Assembly: GCA_027065695.1 (NCBI GenBank)
Contig: JAMONP010000051.1
Location: 1 to 32,471, forward strand
Reading direction: 5' to 3'
DNA: 32,471 bases
Source: Desulfuromonadales bacterium
GTDB taxonomy: Bacteria > Desulfobacterota > Desulfuromonadia > Desulfuromonadales > BM103
Shown: positions 14,669 through 23,827 of the stretch, piece after piece
Layout of the letters: the number at the start of each line of letters is the position of its first letter
Position numbering within the stretch: position 1 is the first letter of the stretch
Notes under the pieces: model-generated
What the model was told of the DNA's origin: nothing
Database searches by the model: none
The model's input: only the letters and a program-made list of their open reading frames with translations
Position numbers and translations under genes: made by a program

Positions 14669-15508
14669 TTACCTTGGAATATATTCGCCGGAGAAAACTT
14701 CCACCGCCGGGCCGGTCATAAAGACATCATTCTCGCCGTCCCACTCCATCTCCAGATCACCACCGGTCAGGTGGTTGAGCAGCTTGCCCCTGGTGCGGCC
14801 GGTCAGTACGCCAGCGACCGTGACTGCTGAGGAGCCGGTACCACAGGCTAGGGTTTCTCCTGCGCCACGCTCCCAAGTACGTTGCCGGACTTCATTCAGC
14901 GAGATAATTTCGACAAATTCCACATTAATACGCCTGGGGAAGAGTTTGTGGTTTTCAATCGCGTAGCCGTAGCGTTTTACTGGAAAGTTGGCGACATCAT
15001 CCACATAGATAACACAGTGTGGGTTGCCCATGGAGACGCAAGTGATCTGGAAGCTGCGGTCGAGTACCTCAAGATTCATATTGATGACCTGCTCATTGGC
15101 CGGGCCGACCATCGGCAGGTCGGCGCGGGTTAAGCGTGGCGGTCCCATGTTGACCATGACCTTGTCGATATGTTCCCGCTCATTGGGATACATCGTCAGC
15201 GGCAGGACGCCCGCACCGGTCTCGATGGTAATCTCGGTGCGATCCACCAGGCCATGGTCGAAAGCATATTTAGCGACACAACGGATGCCGTTGCCACACA
15301 TCTCTGCCTCACTGCCATCAGCGTTAAACATACGCATCTTGACGTCGGCTTTTTTCGACGGCCCGATCAGAATCATGCCGTCGCCACCAACGCCGAAGTT
15401 GCGGTCACTGATTTCGCGCGCCAGGCTCTCGGGATCTTCGACAGTCTGCCGGAAGCAGTCAATGTAGACGTAGTCGTTGCCGGCACCGTGCATTTTGACG
15501 AATTTCAT
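14669..15508 (-). CDS. dapF: Diaminopimelate epimerase
   Basis: This protein has 279 residues from ATG 15506-15508 (MKFVKMHGAGNDYVYID). An in-frame GTG four codons upstream overlaps the strong GGTGAGGG ribosome site, so the ATG is preferred. The catalytic cysteine pair is present: AEMCGNGIRC (Cys71) and LACGTGSSA (Cys222). FGVGGDGMI and MGNPHCVIYVDD are further family motifs. The enzyme interconverts LL- and meso-diaminopimelate in the cytoplasm, the penultimate step to lysine and the source of meso-DAP for peptidoglycan. It is the first gene of the housekeeping operon, under the promoter at 15590-15618. Lysine is thus made here, while the neighbouring island appears to degrade a lysine-derived compound. 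Confidence 0.95.
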   Translation of the reverse strand: MKFVKMHGAGNDYVYIDCFRQTVEDPESLAREISDRNFGVGGDGMILIGPSKKADVKMRMFNADGSEAEMCGNGIRCVAKYAFDHGLVDRTEITIETGAGVLPLTMYPNEREHIDKVMVNMGPPRLTRADLPMVGPANEQVINMNLEVLDRSFQITCVSMGNPHCVIYVDDVANFPVKRYGYAIENHKLFPRRINVEFVEIISLNEVRQRTWERGAGETLACGTGSSAVTVAGVLTGRTRGKLLNHLTGGDLEMEWDGENDVFMTGPAVEVFSGEYIPR

Positions 15509-15589
15509 AGTTGCCCTCACCTGGTAGCCAGATCATTTATAATCCGACAGGCTGTAGGAATTTTACAACGTTGAATTGCGGATTCAGCT

Positions 15590-15618
15590 ATTATAGGGGG
15601 AAAGGTTTTCTGTCACAA
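15590..15618 (-). promoter_or_regulatory. Sigma70-type promoter of dapF operon
   Basis: The -10 is a perfect TATAAT (complement of 15590-15595) and the -35 is TTGTGA (15613-15618), with a 17-bp spacer. The predicted start is near 15583, about 75 nt before the dapF ATG. Confidence 0.6.
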
Positions 15619-15751
15619 CTGGCTGTTGCTGATATTCTTTACATTGCTATGTTTATCTGCAAAGTCCAAGTGAGGGAGAAGTCTATGCCAGCTGTCAAAA
15701 AGGGTTATTGATACCAGTCAAGATGAATAAAGCGCAGAATATAAGAGTTTC

Positions 15752-16393
15752 CTAAACAGATACACCCAGAAATTTTTGCCTGATACGTTCAATATGCTTA
15801 TTCAGTAATTCACGCCTCAAGACCCCAAGTTTCCCCTCCGAGCTCTCCAATACCGCAATTGTCTGGCCAATTTCGTCAGAAACTGATCGAACTTCCTCCT
15901 TCCAGTCGCCTTTGTCGAGGACAGCACACCACAACCTTACAGTAAGATCATAAAGGTCTTCAGAGATGTTCTTAAGAACAGGATTATTGGTACTGTCATT
16001 AAGAATTGTCCTGAATTCTCGATCAATTGCCATCAGTGCTGCCTTGTCTTTAGTTGCAAACAGATTTTCGCATTGTTTCTGCAATGTGACCAATCTCTGG
16101 AGATGTTCTTCAGATACATGTTCTGTAGCCAGTTTACCGACCATTTCTTCAATACCCAAGCGCACCTGAAACGTATTCATAACCTGTTGAAATTCCATTT
16201 CAGCAACCATGGTTCCGGTCCGAGGCAAAACCCGAACCAGGTGATCCCACTCCAGTCGATTCAGCACTTCACGTAGCGGTGTGCGGCTGACTCCAAATTC
16301 CTTTGCCAGAACTTTTTCATTTAATATACGACCAGGAGCGTAATCCAAACATAAAATCCGCCTCTTGATGGTCTGATAGATATCGTAATTCAT
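15752..16393 (-). CDS. GntR-family transcriptional regulator (FCD/FadR-VanR subgroup)
   Basis: This 213-residue protein has an N-terminal winged helix-turn-helix (about 5-65) with the GntR signature GRILNEKVLAKEFGVSRTPLREVLNRLE. A C-terminal all-helical FCD ligand domain follows, with R..IE at 78-83 and D..FR at 124-128 (DREFRTIL). FCD domains usually bind an organic or amino acid through a metal. It is the last gene after the LIV transporter and racemase on the same strand, so it probably controls uptake and breakdown of the transported compound. A candidate target is the palindrome TGGTATACCA in the amaA promoter (25192-25201). A single GGTATA half-site 60 bp upstream of its own start (16454-16459) could mediate autoregulation, but it may be chance. 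Confidence 0.85.
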   Translation of the reverse strand: MNYDIYQTIKRRILCLDYAPGRILNEKVLAKEFGVSRTPLREVLNRLEWDHLVRVLPRTGTMVAEMEFQQVMNTFQVRLGIEEMVGKLATEHVSEEHLQRLVTLQKQCENLFATKDKAALMAIDREFRTILNDSTNNPVLKNISEDLYDLTVRLWCAVLDKGDWKEEVRSVSDEIGQTIAVLESSEGKLGVLRRELLNKHIERIRQKFLGVSV

Positions 16394-16541
16394 AAGAAAG
16401 AATAGCGGCCTTTTCTCTGTAGTTCACTGTTAGTATTTAATAATGATGGCTTAGGTATATCAGCAAGGAACGTTATTATCAAGGTCAGCTTAAAATCTGT
16501 CAGTAAAAGCTTTGGATAAGCAAACAACGCCACCGTCACGC

Positions 16542-17282
16542 TTAAACGTATCCTTGATAAGAACGTTGTTCCAGGGCCGTAAAGACATGACTAATCATCG
16601 TGTTGAAATCAAAAACTGGCAACCCGACCGCCGCTTGTATTGCATAAGCATAGGGGGGCATGTTGGAGCATTCAAGCAATATTGCCTTAATAGATGAATC
16701 ACTGGCGACTAGTTTTCTGGCTTGCCCGACAATCTCGTTCCTGGCGATATCGGTGTCCAGCACACCGGTTTCAGTTATAAAAGCACCGTAGAAGTTCTCC
16801 GTCTCCTCCATGCCTAGAACCGCCACCGTTGATTTGTCAATTCCGGCAGCATGGAAGTGTCTTTCGGTCAGATTCTGCCCTTGGGCGGTCAGGATCCCAA
16901 CCTTTTCGTCCTTACGCAACATTCTATGGATGAACGGCACCTGCAGAATGCTGGAGAGCATAACAGGCACCGGCAGAGCCTCAGCCAGTTGATCTTGAAA
17001 CAGGGCCATAAATCCACAGTCACTGGTTATTGCCCTGGCACCTTGCTGAACCAGTTCCAATCCGGCTTCAATGAACGGTTGCACCAATTCAGGATCCCGC
17101 TCAAAAATCAAGCGGTGCGAGGACGCCGCCTCAACGGTTTTGTAGATAACCGGGAAAGGGTACGACGTTGCATTTGCCACATCTCCCGGGGCAAGAGGGA
17201 GCATTGCGTCCAATAACAGAATGCCAATTGCGTGCCCTGCACTGTATTGTCCTTTTCTAGCCTGATAAATCATGTTCGCCAT
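16542..17282 (-). CDS. Asp/Glu/hydantoin racemase superfamily protein
   Basis: This 246-residue cytoplasmic protein has the two-cysteine active site of the PLP-independent racemase superfamily: ITSDCGFM (about Cys89) and LLECSNMPPYA (about Cys204). GILTAQG lies between them and FDFNTMISHVF near the end. Family members racemise aspartate, glutamate or hydantoins, or act as maleate isomerases, using the Cys pair as acid and base. It follows the LIV binding-protein gene and precedes the GntR regulator. A racemase here would let both enantiomers of an imported amino acid (for example D- and L-pipecolate or 2-aminoadipate) enter one pathway, which is inference. The SD is weak (AAAGG). Confidence 0.75.
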   Translation of the reverse strand: MANMIYQARKGQYSAGHAIGILLLDAMLPLAPGDVANATSYPFPVIYKTVEAASSHRLIFERDPELVQPFIEAGLELVQQGARAITSDCGFMALFQDQLAEALPVPVMLSSILQVPFIHRMLRKDEKVGILTAQGQNLTERHFHAAGIDKSTVAVLGMEETENFYGAFITETGVLDTDIARNEIVGQARKLVASDSSIKAILLECSNMPPYAYAIQAAVGLPVFDFNTMISHVFTALEQRSYQGYV

Positions 17283-17312
17283 TACCTTTTGACAGCTCGA
17301 ATCCAGTGCCAG

Positions 17313-17331
17313 CCCCCTGTTAACCAGGGGG
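17313..17331 (-). promoter_or_regulatory. Intercistronic stem-loop between binding-protein and racemase genes
   Basis: A perfect 7-bp GC-rich stem CCCCCTG/CAGGGGG encloses a five-base loop, 16 bp beyond the binding-protein stop. No T-run follows on the minus strand, so it is not a standard terminator. Stable hairpins after a periplasmic binding-protein gene often protect its mRNA and raise its level over downstream genes. Confidence 0.5.
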
Positions 17332-17346
17332 ACTGACCCAGCCGTA

Positions 17347-18507
17347 TTATTTGTCTTTCAGAGTCTCTTTATATTTATTTGCAGAGACCGTCACAAAAGC
17401 AAATTTTTCGGAATCACCATTTTTGTCAAATGTGTACAGGGCACTATAAATGCCACCCTTTGCTTCTACGTTCTGAATCCCTTTGATGAACTCTTCGCGT
17501 GTCTTTGCACCATTTTCGATGATTTTTCTGGTCACTTGAACGGCATCATAGCCGAAGATCGCCGCATTTGGTGCCACGGGCTTACCGGTTCTCTTTTTCC
17601 ATTGATCATTTAAATACTGTGCCTGAGGTGTCGATGAGTCGATGTCATCACTGATGACCAGGTAAACATTATCGACATTACCTGCAAGCTCAAAAAATTT
17701 GGGGTCAGTTAAGGCTTCAACCCCCAGGATGGGGATATCCCAGCCCATTTCCCGTGCCTGCCGGACAATCAGGCCACCTTCATTGTAGGTCACGAACAGC
17801 ACCAGAATATCGGGCTTTTTGCTTTTGGCCCGGGTCAAGACAGACTTAAAGTCAACATCCTGGCCCGCAGTAATGACATCTTGTGAAACTACTTTAATAC
17901 CGTACTCTTTTTCAACTTCGAGTAACGTCTGGTTTAGCTGCTGACCGTAATCCTGGTTTTCTGAAATAACCGCAACGGTCTTCTTGCCCATTTCTTTGCT
18001 GACAGATTTTGCGACAGCATCAGCAATGGTTTTTGTGGTAAACGGAAGTCTTGCGATGGTATCAAATCCCTGGGCGGTGATCGAACTGGCGTTTGAGTAG
18101 GTAATTACATTCGCTATACGATACCGATAAAATACTGGGTTGGCTGCCAGGGCTGAAGAACTCATAGACGGCCCCATCACGGCCAGATAATCACCTGAAG
18201 CGACTTTCTTGGCCACGCTTGCTGCCTCACGCGCATCACCTCTGTCATCAAAAAAATCGAGCTCAAGTTTGTACCCTTTCAAAGGCCCTGCTTGAATTCC
18301 ACCCATATTGTTGATTTGTTCGATAGCAATCTCCTGGCCAATCTTATCTCCAGAACCGTAATTGCCATATTTACCCGTCACCGCATCGTACCCGGCAAGC
18401 TTAATTAGCTTACCCTTGTGATCAACACCGTCTCCAGCATGACCAATTGAGACCAGTAAAAACACACAACAAACCACTCCTGCACACATCATCGCAAACT
18501 TCCGCAT
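17347..18507 (-). CDS. LIV-type ABC transporter periplasmic amino-acid-binding protein
   Basis: This protein has 386 residues from ATG 18505-18507, which has a strong AAGGAGA seven bases upstream. The frame stays open 21 codons further up but without a signal peptide in phase. Residues 1-25 are a signal peptide (MRKFAMMC...SIGHA, cleavage before GDG). The mature protein is a type I periplasmic binding fold (Peripla_BP_6): GQEIAIEQINNMGGI, LDFFDDRGDAREAASVAKK, AVMGPSMSSSALA, SYS-like ITYSNASS, and AVISENQDYGQQ. Ligands in this family are branched-chain amino acids, polar amino acids, amides or urea. The context favours a lysine-related cyclic or acidic amino acid. It lies 153 bp after livF and belongs to the same operon. 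Confidence 0.9.
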   Translation of the reverse strand: MRKFAMMCAGVVCCVFLLVSIGHAGDGVDHKGKLIKLAGYDAVTGKYGNYGSGDKIGQEIAIEQINNMGGIQAGPLKGYKLELDFFDDRGDAREAASVAKKVASGDYLAVMGPSMSSSALAANPVFYRYRIANVITYSNASSITAQGFDTIARLPFTTKTIADAVAKSVSKEMGKKTVAVISENQDYGQQLNQTLLEVEKEYGIKVVSQDVITAGQDVDFKSVLTRAKSKKPDILVLFVTYNEGGLIVRQAREMGWDIPILGVEALTDPKFFELAGNVDNVYLVISDDIDSSTPQAQYLNDQWKKRTGKPVAPNAAIFGYDAVQVTRKIIENGAKTREEFIKGIQNVEAKGGIYSALYTFDKNGDSEKFAFVTVSANKYKETLKDK

Positions 18508-18660
18508 CGTAGATCTCCTTTTTTGATTATGAATACAACCTGTGAACATACGTTCAGCCATCTGCCACAATCATTGAATTAACCATTAACCTTTTAATCC
18601 TCTCGATTCGAGCAATATGACCACCACTAATCCCTGGTTTCAGCTTCAAACGAACAGTTA

Positions 18661-19371
18661 TTACGATACCTCGCCGAGGTAACACTTGATCACTTCCTCT
18701 GACTTCATTAGCTCCTCAGCCCGGCCATTTATTGCAACGACGCCACATTCCAGCACATAGGCCCGGTTTGCAATGGCCAACGTTTTATGGACATTCTGTT
18801 CAACCAGCAAGATAGAAGTGCCAGCTGCATTTAATTCCTGAACGATATTGTAAATTTCCTGGACCAGAATTGGCGCCAATCCCATGGCAGGTTCGTCAAG
18901 CAGCAGCAGCGATGGTCGAGACATTAAACCTCTGGCAATTGCTAACATCTGCTGTTCACCCCCGCTGAGGGTTCCGGCCCTCTGGTTGCGTCGCTCACCC
19001 AGAACCGGGAAGATATCGAAATAACGCTCAATATCTTTTTTCACTCCGGCCTTGTCCTTTCTGGTAAAAGCCCCCATTTCCAGATTTGTCATAACCGTTG
19101 CCATGGGGAACACGCGTCGCCCTTCGGGGACATGGGCCATGCCCGCAATCACAATCCGATCCGTACGTACCCCGTTCAGCGGCTTTCCCCTAAAGGTTAC
19201 ACTGCCACTGGTTGGCTTTAACATTCCCGAAATAACTTTCAAAAAGGTGCTCTTTCCAGCGCCATTTGCCCCAAGTAAGGCAACAATTTCACCTTCCTTA
19301 ATTTTCAATGAAACACCATGAAGGGCTTTGACCTTTCCATATTGAGCATGGATATCCTCGACTACTAACAT
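18661..19371 (-). CDS. livF: LIV-type ABC transporter ATPase (LivF)
   Basis: This 236-residue cytoplasmic ATPase has Walker A GANGAGKST, signature LSGGEQQ, Walker B LLLLDEPAMGLAP and the switch His region LVEQN. HVPEGRRVFP is characteristic of LivF. It pairs with LivG to energise uptake through LivH-LivM. The ATG has GGAGG seven bases upstream and overlaps the end of livG by seven bases. The symbol denotes subfamily; substrate specificity is set by the binding protein. Confidence 0.93.
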   Translation of the reverse strand: MLVVEDIHAQYGKVKALHGVSLKIKEGEIVALLGANGAGKSTFLKVISGMLKPTSGSVTFRGKPLNGVRTDRIVIAGMAHVPEGRRVFPMATVMTNLEMGAFTRKDKAGVKKDIERYFDIFPVLGERRNQRAGTLSGGEQQMLAIARGLMSRPSLLLLDEPAMGLAPILVQEIYNIVQELNAAGTSILLVEQNVHKTLAIANRAYVLECGVVAINGRAEELMKSEEVIKCYLGEVS

Positions 19372-20138
19372 CTCTCTGCCTCCTGTTCGCCGAGATAAAC
19401 CTTCTGTACTTCCAAATCATTTCTGATCTCTTCTGGAGTTCCTTCCCGAAATTTGGCCCCTGCGGTCATCACGATGATTCGGTCACTTACCGTCATCATA
19501 AAGCGCATGTTGTGCTCGATAACCACGATGGTATTTCCTTCGTTGCGCAGCTTTTTTACGAAATCGGCGAGCGTGTCCATTTCCATCGAGTTCATCCCGG
19601 CGCATGGTTCATCCAGAATCAGCAATTGCGGATCAGAAGCCAGCGCTCGACAAATTTCCAGGATACGCTGCTCGCCATACGCCAGGTTTTTCGCCAGGGT
19701 TTCTTTCTTCTCTTCAAGCCCTACATTCTTCAGTAAAGCAATAACCTTCTCGTAAGCCTGGTGCTCTATCTTCCTGGATCTCAATGGACGTAAGAAAATG
19801 TGGTGAAATGGATTGTCAATTCTACAGTGAGCACCGATCAAGACATTTTCCAAGACACTGATATTGGAAAAAACTCTTAAGTTCTGGAAGGTTCTGGAAA
19901 TTCCCTGTTTGGCAATTTTGTAAGCAGGAAGACCGGTGATTTCTTTGTCCTGGAAAAACACCTGACCACTGCTTGGCTTATAGATCCCGGTCAAAGCATT
20001 GATGAAGCTGGTTTTGCCAGCACCGTTCGGCCCAATGATTCCTAGAATCTCATTGTTATTAACGGTCATGCAGACCTGATTAACCGCAACCAAACCACCG
20101 AACCGTTTTGTCACATCTCGTGTCTCTAAAATTGGCAC
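19365..20138 (-). CDS. livG: LIV-type ABC transporter ATPase (LivG)
   Basis: This 257-residue ATPase has Walker A GPNGAGKTS, the LivG-typical FQNLRVFSNISVLENVLIG, signature LAYGEQRILEICRAL and Walker B LLILDEPCAGMNSME. The switch segment is IEHNMRFMM. The start is GTG (20136-20138) with GGGAG about eight bases upstream. It is the partner of LivF in the heterodimeric ATPase. It lies 17 bp after livM and overlaps livF, consistent with one transcript. Confidence 0.93.
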   Translation of the reverse strand: MPILETRDVTKRFGGLVAVNQVCMTVNNNEILGIIGPNGAGKTSFINALTGIYKPSSGQVFFQDKEITGLPAYKIAKQGISRTFQNLRVFSNISVLENVLIGAHCRIDNPFHHIFLRPLRSRKIEHQAYEKVIALLKNVGLEEKKETLAKNLAYGEQRILEICRALASDPQLLILDEPCAGMNSMEMDTLADFVKKLRNEGNTIVVIEHNMRFMMTVSDRIIVMTAGAKFREGTPEEIRNDLEVQKVYLGEQEAERC

Positions 20139-20155
20139 CGTTACGACTCCCGTTT

Positions 20156-21103
20156 TTAATTTTTAAAGGAAGAGGAACCAAAGATTCCCTGAGGCCGGAT
20201 AAGCAATACCAGAATCATGATGAGGCCAATAATTAACATGCGGTATTCAGCGGTACTTCGGAATACCTCAGTTGCAACTGTCATGACAGCTACGCCAGCC
20301 AGAGGCGCAAACAGATTCCGGCCCATCCCGCCGACAATGACCATAATTATCATCAGGCAGGACTCTTCCAGGCGGAAGTTAGAGGGTGTCACCGCCGTTT
20401 GATAAACGGCCAGAAAACTACCGGCCATGCCGGCATAGAGACAACCGATACTGAAGGCCATAATCTTATATATAGAGGTGTTGATTCCCATTGTGTCTGC
20501 GGCCAGTTCATCCTCTCGAATAGCGATGAATGCACGGCCGTAGCGGGTCTTTGTGATTGCTCTGAGAGTCAGGTAGGTAAAGGTGAGGATGCCAAGTCCG
20601 AGATAATAGAAGTGCGTTTCCGTAACAATCTGGAGGCCGAAGATTTTCGGGATCGGAATGCCGACGATGCCCATGGCCCCACGAGTAAATTCAATCCATG
20701 AAGTTGCCACCAGGCGAAAAATTTCCCCGAAGGCCAGAGTGATCAAACAGAAGTAATCTCCCCTGACTTTTCGTGTTGGCAGCGCAATGATGATACCGGC
20801 AATCATGGCCAAAACTGCAGAGGCACAAAATGCCGCCACAAAGCCGAAACCAAACCTTGTCATCAGAATTGCGGTTGTATAGGCTCCGATGCCGTAAAAA
20901 GCAGCATGTCCCAGCGACAGCAGGCCGGTAAAGCCGAGAATCAGATTCAATCCCATACAGAGAATCGCATAGATGATCATCAGATTAAAAATACTGAGAA
21001 TATAGATATCGGTAACGAAGGTTGGGGTCAGCAACAGGCAGATAGTCAACCCGCCAAACAACAGCCCTCTGCCCATTTTCGATTCGAAAAAACTCATGTC
21101 CAT
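20156..21103 (-). CDS. livM: LIV-type ABC transporter permease (LivM)
   Basis: This 315-residue inner-membrane permease has eight to nine hydrophobic helices. Family motifs are LNLILGFTGLLSLGHAAFYGIGAY (about 52-75), the cytoplasmic coupling loop TKTRYGRAFIAIREDELAADTMGI, and AGMAGSFLAVYQ. It is translated from ATG 21101-21103 with GGGAGA eight bases upstream; a second ATG two codons later is possible. It forms the channel with LivH. Confidence 0.93.
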   Translation of the reverse strand: MDMSFFESKMGRGLLFGGLTICLLLTPTFVTDIYILSIFNLMIIYAILCMGLNLILGFTGLLSLGHAAFYGIGAYTTAILMTRFGFGFVAAFCASAVLAMIAGIIIALPTRKVRGDYFCLITLAFGEIFRLVATSWIEFTRGAMGIVGIPIPKIFGLQIVTETHFYYLGLGILTFTYLTLRAITKTRYGRAFIAIREDELAADTMGINTSIYKIMAFSIGCLYAGMAGSFLAVYQTAVTPSNFRLEESCLMIIMVIVGGMGRNLFAPLAGVAVMTVATEVFRSTAEYRMLIIGLIMILVLLIRPQGIFGSSSFKN

Positions 21104-21167
21104 TGGTGCTTTTCTCCCTCAGGTATTGATTGTCACTTCTGTATATCCCGCTCTGGAAGTCAAAGCG

Positions 21168-22043
21168 TCAAACTTTGGTCTGGTCACTATTGCCAAGGAT
21201 CCCGGTTGGCTTGACTAACAGCATGATAATCAGAAGTGAGTACAACAGCGGATCTCGATATGAGCTGGATACGTAGACGCCAATTAAATTCTCCGAGAGG
21301 CCGAGAATCATTCCACCCAGCAACGCCCCACCCAAGCTGCCGATGCCGCCAATAACTGCCGCAGTGAAAGCAATGAGAGTTCCTCGAAAACCCATACCCA
21401 AGGAGACCGCATTATAAGCGCTCGAATAGAGGACTCCGCCAACAACACCGAGAACCCCACCCATAAAGTAGACGGAAGAAACGACTCGATTGATAGGAAT
21501 CCCCATCAAGCTCGCGGCATCCATATCCTGTGAGACGCAATCGATAGCTTTTCCATAACGGCTGTAGCGCATAAACAGGATCAGCACAGCGATACAAAGA
21601 ACCGCCACAAAGAGCGTGATGATATGGGTTACAGATACCTGCAGGCCTAATAGAGTTACAAACTTGGACTCAACAATCGATGGGAAGGACATGACCTGGT
21701 TACCCCATTGCAATTCTGAAATATTCTGGACAACGTAGGCTGCCCCCAAAGCGGTAATCATTGAAATCAGCCGATGTTGGGGCGCGCGTAATCTCCTGTA
21801 GACCAGCAACTCCACCAAAAAAGCCAAGCCACCACCAGCAATCGCTGCAATCAGGATTGCCAGCACGGGGTGAATGTTGTACTTCGCCAGCAGGGTTAAA
21901 CAGATCAGTGTGCCAAAGATATAGGTGTCTCCGTGCGCGAAGTTCATCAACTTGAGAATGCCGAAAACCATACTGTAGCCTACGGTAACTAACGCATATA
22001 CAGCGCCCACCATAACGCCGACCAATATCACTTCACCAAGCAT
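21168..22043 (-). CDS. livH: LIV-type ABC transporter permease (LivH)
   Basis: This 291-residue inner-membrane permease has about eight helices. LivH features are GAVYALVTVGYSMVFGILKLMNFAHG near the N-terminus, the coupling loop SRYGKAIDCVSQDMDAASLMGI, and GGIGSLGGALLGGM. The SD AAGGAGA lies about nine bases before the ATG. It is the first gene of the livHMGF-binding protein-racemase-gntR transcription unit. About 150 bp of noncoding sequence separates it from the terminator of the amaAB operon, and its promoter should lie there, but I could not pick a convincing one. Confidence 0.93.
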   Translation of the reverse strand: MLGEVILVGVMVGAVYALVTVGYSMVFGILKLMNFAHGDTYIFGTLICLTLLAKYNIHPVLAILIAAIAGGGLAFLVELLVYRRLRAPQHRLISMITALGAAYVVQNISELQWGNQVMSFPSIVESKFVTLLGLQVSVTHIITLFVAVLCIAVLILFMRYSRYGKAIDCVSQDMDAASLMGIPINRVVSSVYFMGGVLGVVGGVLYSSAYNAVSLGMGFRGTLIAFTAAVIGGIGSLGGALLGGMILGLSENLIGVYVSSSYRDPLLYSLLIIMLLVKPTGILGNSDQTKV

Positions 22044-22194
22044 CGAATGTTATCTCCTTGAGTACTTTAGTTCTGCTACCGTCAATTGTGAGGGGTCTAC
22101 TGAAAGTCTTATGGCAATATCAAAATCAGCATCTATGCCATCCACCAGATCCCGTTCTGTAACGCGTTTAAAATAACAACGTTCTATAATTTAA

Positions 22195-22239
22195 AAAATA
22201 TGTTTTAAAGGGGCTGATCCACATATGAGAACCAGCCCC
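22195..22239 (-). terminator. Intrinsic terminator of the amaA-amaB operon
   Basis: On the minus strand a perfect 7-bp stem GGGGCTG/CAGCCCC (22233-22239 with 22210-22216) is followed by TTTAAAACATATTTTTT. It starts 14 bp after the aldehyde dehydrogenase stop. It separates amaAB from the LIV operon on the same strand. Confidence 0.75.
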
Positions 22240-22252
22240 AGATTTATTAGCT

Positions 22253-23785
22253 TCAGATGTCGAACTTGATTCCCTGAGCCAGCGGCAGGGTCTTGCCGTA
22301 GTTAATGGTATTGGTTTGCCGGCGCATATATGCCTTCCATGCATCGGAGCCAGATTCGCGGCCGCCGCCGGTCTCTTTTTCACCACCAAAAGCGCCGCCA
22401 ATCTCGGCACCAGAGGTGCCGATATTGACGTTTGCGATACCGCAATCGGAGCCGATACAGGACAGAAATGCTTCGGCTTCCAGTAAGTTTTGGGTGAAAA
22501 CAGCAGAAGAGAGCCCCTGCACAACGCCATTGTGCAGCGCTATGGCATTGTCAATTTCACCTTGATACCTGATCAGATACAGAATCGGGGCAAAGGTTTC
22601 TTCCTGGACTATTTCGTAACTGTTCTCTGCTTCTACCACCGCCGGTATGATATAGCAGCCCGATTCGTAATCTTTTCCTTCAAGAAGATCGCCGCCATAA
22701 ATGACTTTTCCACCCTCTTCTTCAGCACGCACCAGTGCTCTTTTGAAGTCTCCGACAGCACTTTTGTCAATCAGCGGGCCAACGTGATTGTTTTCATCAA
22801 GGGGATCACCGATCTTCAGGCCACTATAAGCTTTGACAATAGTTTCTTTGACTTTGTCGTAGATCGATTCGTGAACAATAAGGCGTCGAGTTGACGTACA
22901 GCGTTGACCGGCAGTACCAACGGCACCAAAAACGATAGCGGGCAGCGCCATTTTCATGTCAGCATTGGGGGTGAGAATAATAGCGTTATTACCGCCGAGT
23001 TCGAGAATCGCTTTGCCAAATCGTCGGGCTATGACCTGAGCCCCATGACGACCTACTTCCGTGGAGCCGGTGATCGAGATTAGAGGAATCCTTTTATCGT
23101 TGAGCAGCTTTTCACCAACAGAAGACCCGCGACCGACGATGAGGTTGAACAGTCCTTCAGGAAGGTCGTTGGTTTTGATAACATCAGCCAGAATATTCTG
23201 TACGGCAATAGCCGTCAGGGGAACCTTGGATGAAGGCTTCCACAGATTAGTGTTGCCGCATACGGCTGCAATCATGGCATTCCACGACCAGACAGCTACT
23301 GGAAAATTGAAGGCGCTGATGGTGCCGACGACTCCTAAAGGGTGGTACTGGTCATACATGCGATGAAAATCACGCTCGGACGTCATGGTGTTGCCGTAAA
23401 GCTGACGGGACTGACCGACCGCAAAATCACAGATGTCGATCATTTCTTGAACTTCGCCCTTGCCTTCCTGCAGAGATTTACCCATTTCGTAGGATACAAG
23501 AGTTCCGAGAGCGTCTTTATGTTTGCGTAACTCTAGCCCGATCTGGCGGACAATCTCTCCTCGCTTGGGGGCCGGAACCATACGCCACTGCCTGAAAGCA
23601 GCGTCTGCTTTGGCAACGATATTTTCATAGTCTTGCTCTGAGGCAAGATAAACACTGGCAATCGGTTTGCCATCAACGGGGGAAACGATATTCAACTCAC
23701 CCTGGTCGGTTGTTGCATTCCACTCAATTCCAGTAGATGCACCAAGATTTTTTTCTTTAATACCAAGCTCTTTCAGAAAATCCAC
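22253..23785 (-). CDS. amaB: Aminoadipate-semialdehyde / piperideine-6-carboxylate dehydrogenase (ALDH7 family)
   Basis: This 510-residue NAD(P)-dependent aldehyde dehydrogenase has catalytic Cys296 in [12 protein letters not shown], Glu262 in [21 protein letters not shown] for cofactor binding and ITGSTEVG. The C-terminal stretch [32 protein letters not shown] is characteristic of the ALDH7/antiquitin group. That group oxidises L-2-aminoadipate semialdehyde, in equilibrium with piperideine-6-carboxylate, to L-2-aminoadipate. The start is GTG with GGAGA about eight bases upstream. It lies 42 bp after the AmaA-like oxidase, the same order as amaA-amaB in Pseudomonas putida as I recall. Family assignment is strong. 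The symbol is by analogy. Confidence 0.82.
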   Translation of the reverse strand: MDFLKELGIKEKNLGASTGIEWNATTDQGELNIVSPVDGKPIASVYLASEQDYENIVAKADAAFRQWRMVPAPKRGEIVRQIGLELRKHKDALGTLVSYEMGKSLQEGKGEVQEMIDICDFAVGQSRQLYGNTMTSERDFHRMYDQYHPLGVVGTISAFNFPVAVWSWNAMIAAVCGNTNLWKPSSKVPLTAIAVQNILADVIKTNDLPEGLFNLIVGRGSSVGEKLLNDKRIPLISITGSTEVGRHGAQVIARRFGKAILELGGNNAIILTPNADMKMALPAIVFGAVGTAGQRCTSTRRLIVHESIYDKVKETIVKAYSGLKIGDPLDENNHVGPLIDKSAVGDFKRALVRAEEEGGKVIYGGDLLEGKDYESGCYIIPAVVEAENSYEIVQEETFAPILYLIRYQGEIDNAIALHNGVVQGLSSAVFTQNLLEAEAFLSCIGSDCGIANVNIGTSGAEIGGAFGGEKETGGGRESGSDAWKAYMRRQTNTINYGKTLPLAQGIKFDI

Positions 23786-23827
23786 AATTTATTCTCCTTT
23801 ATCTCATGATCTATTAGTTATCGAGAC

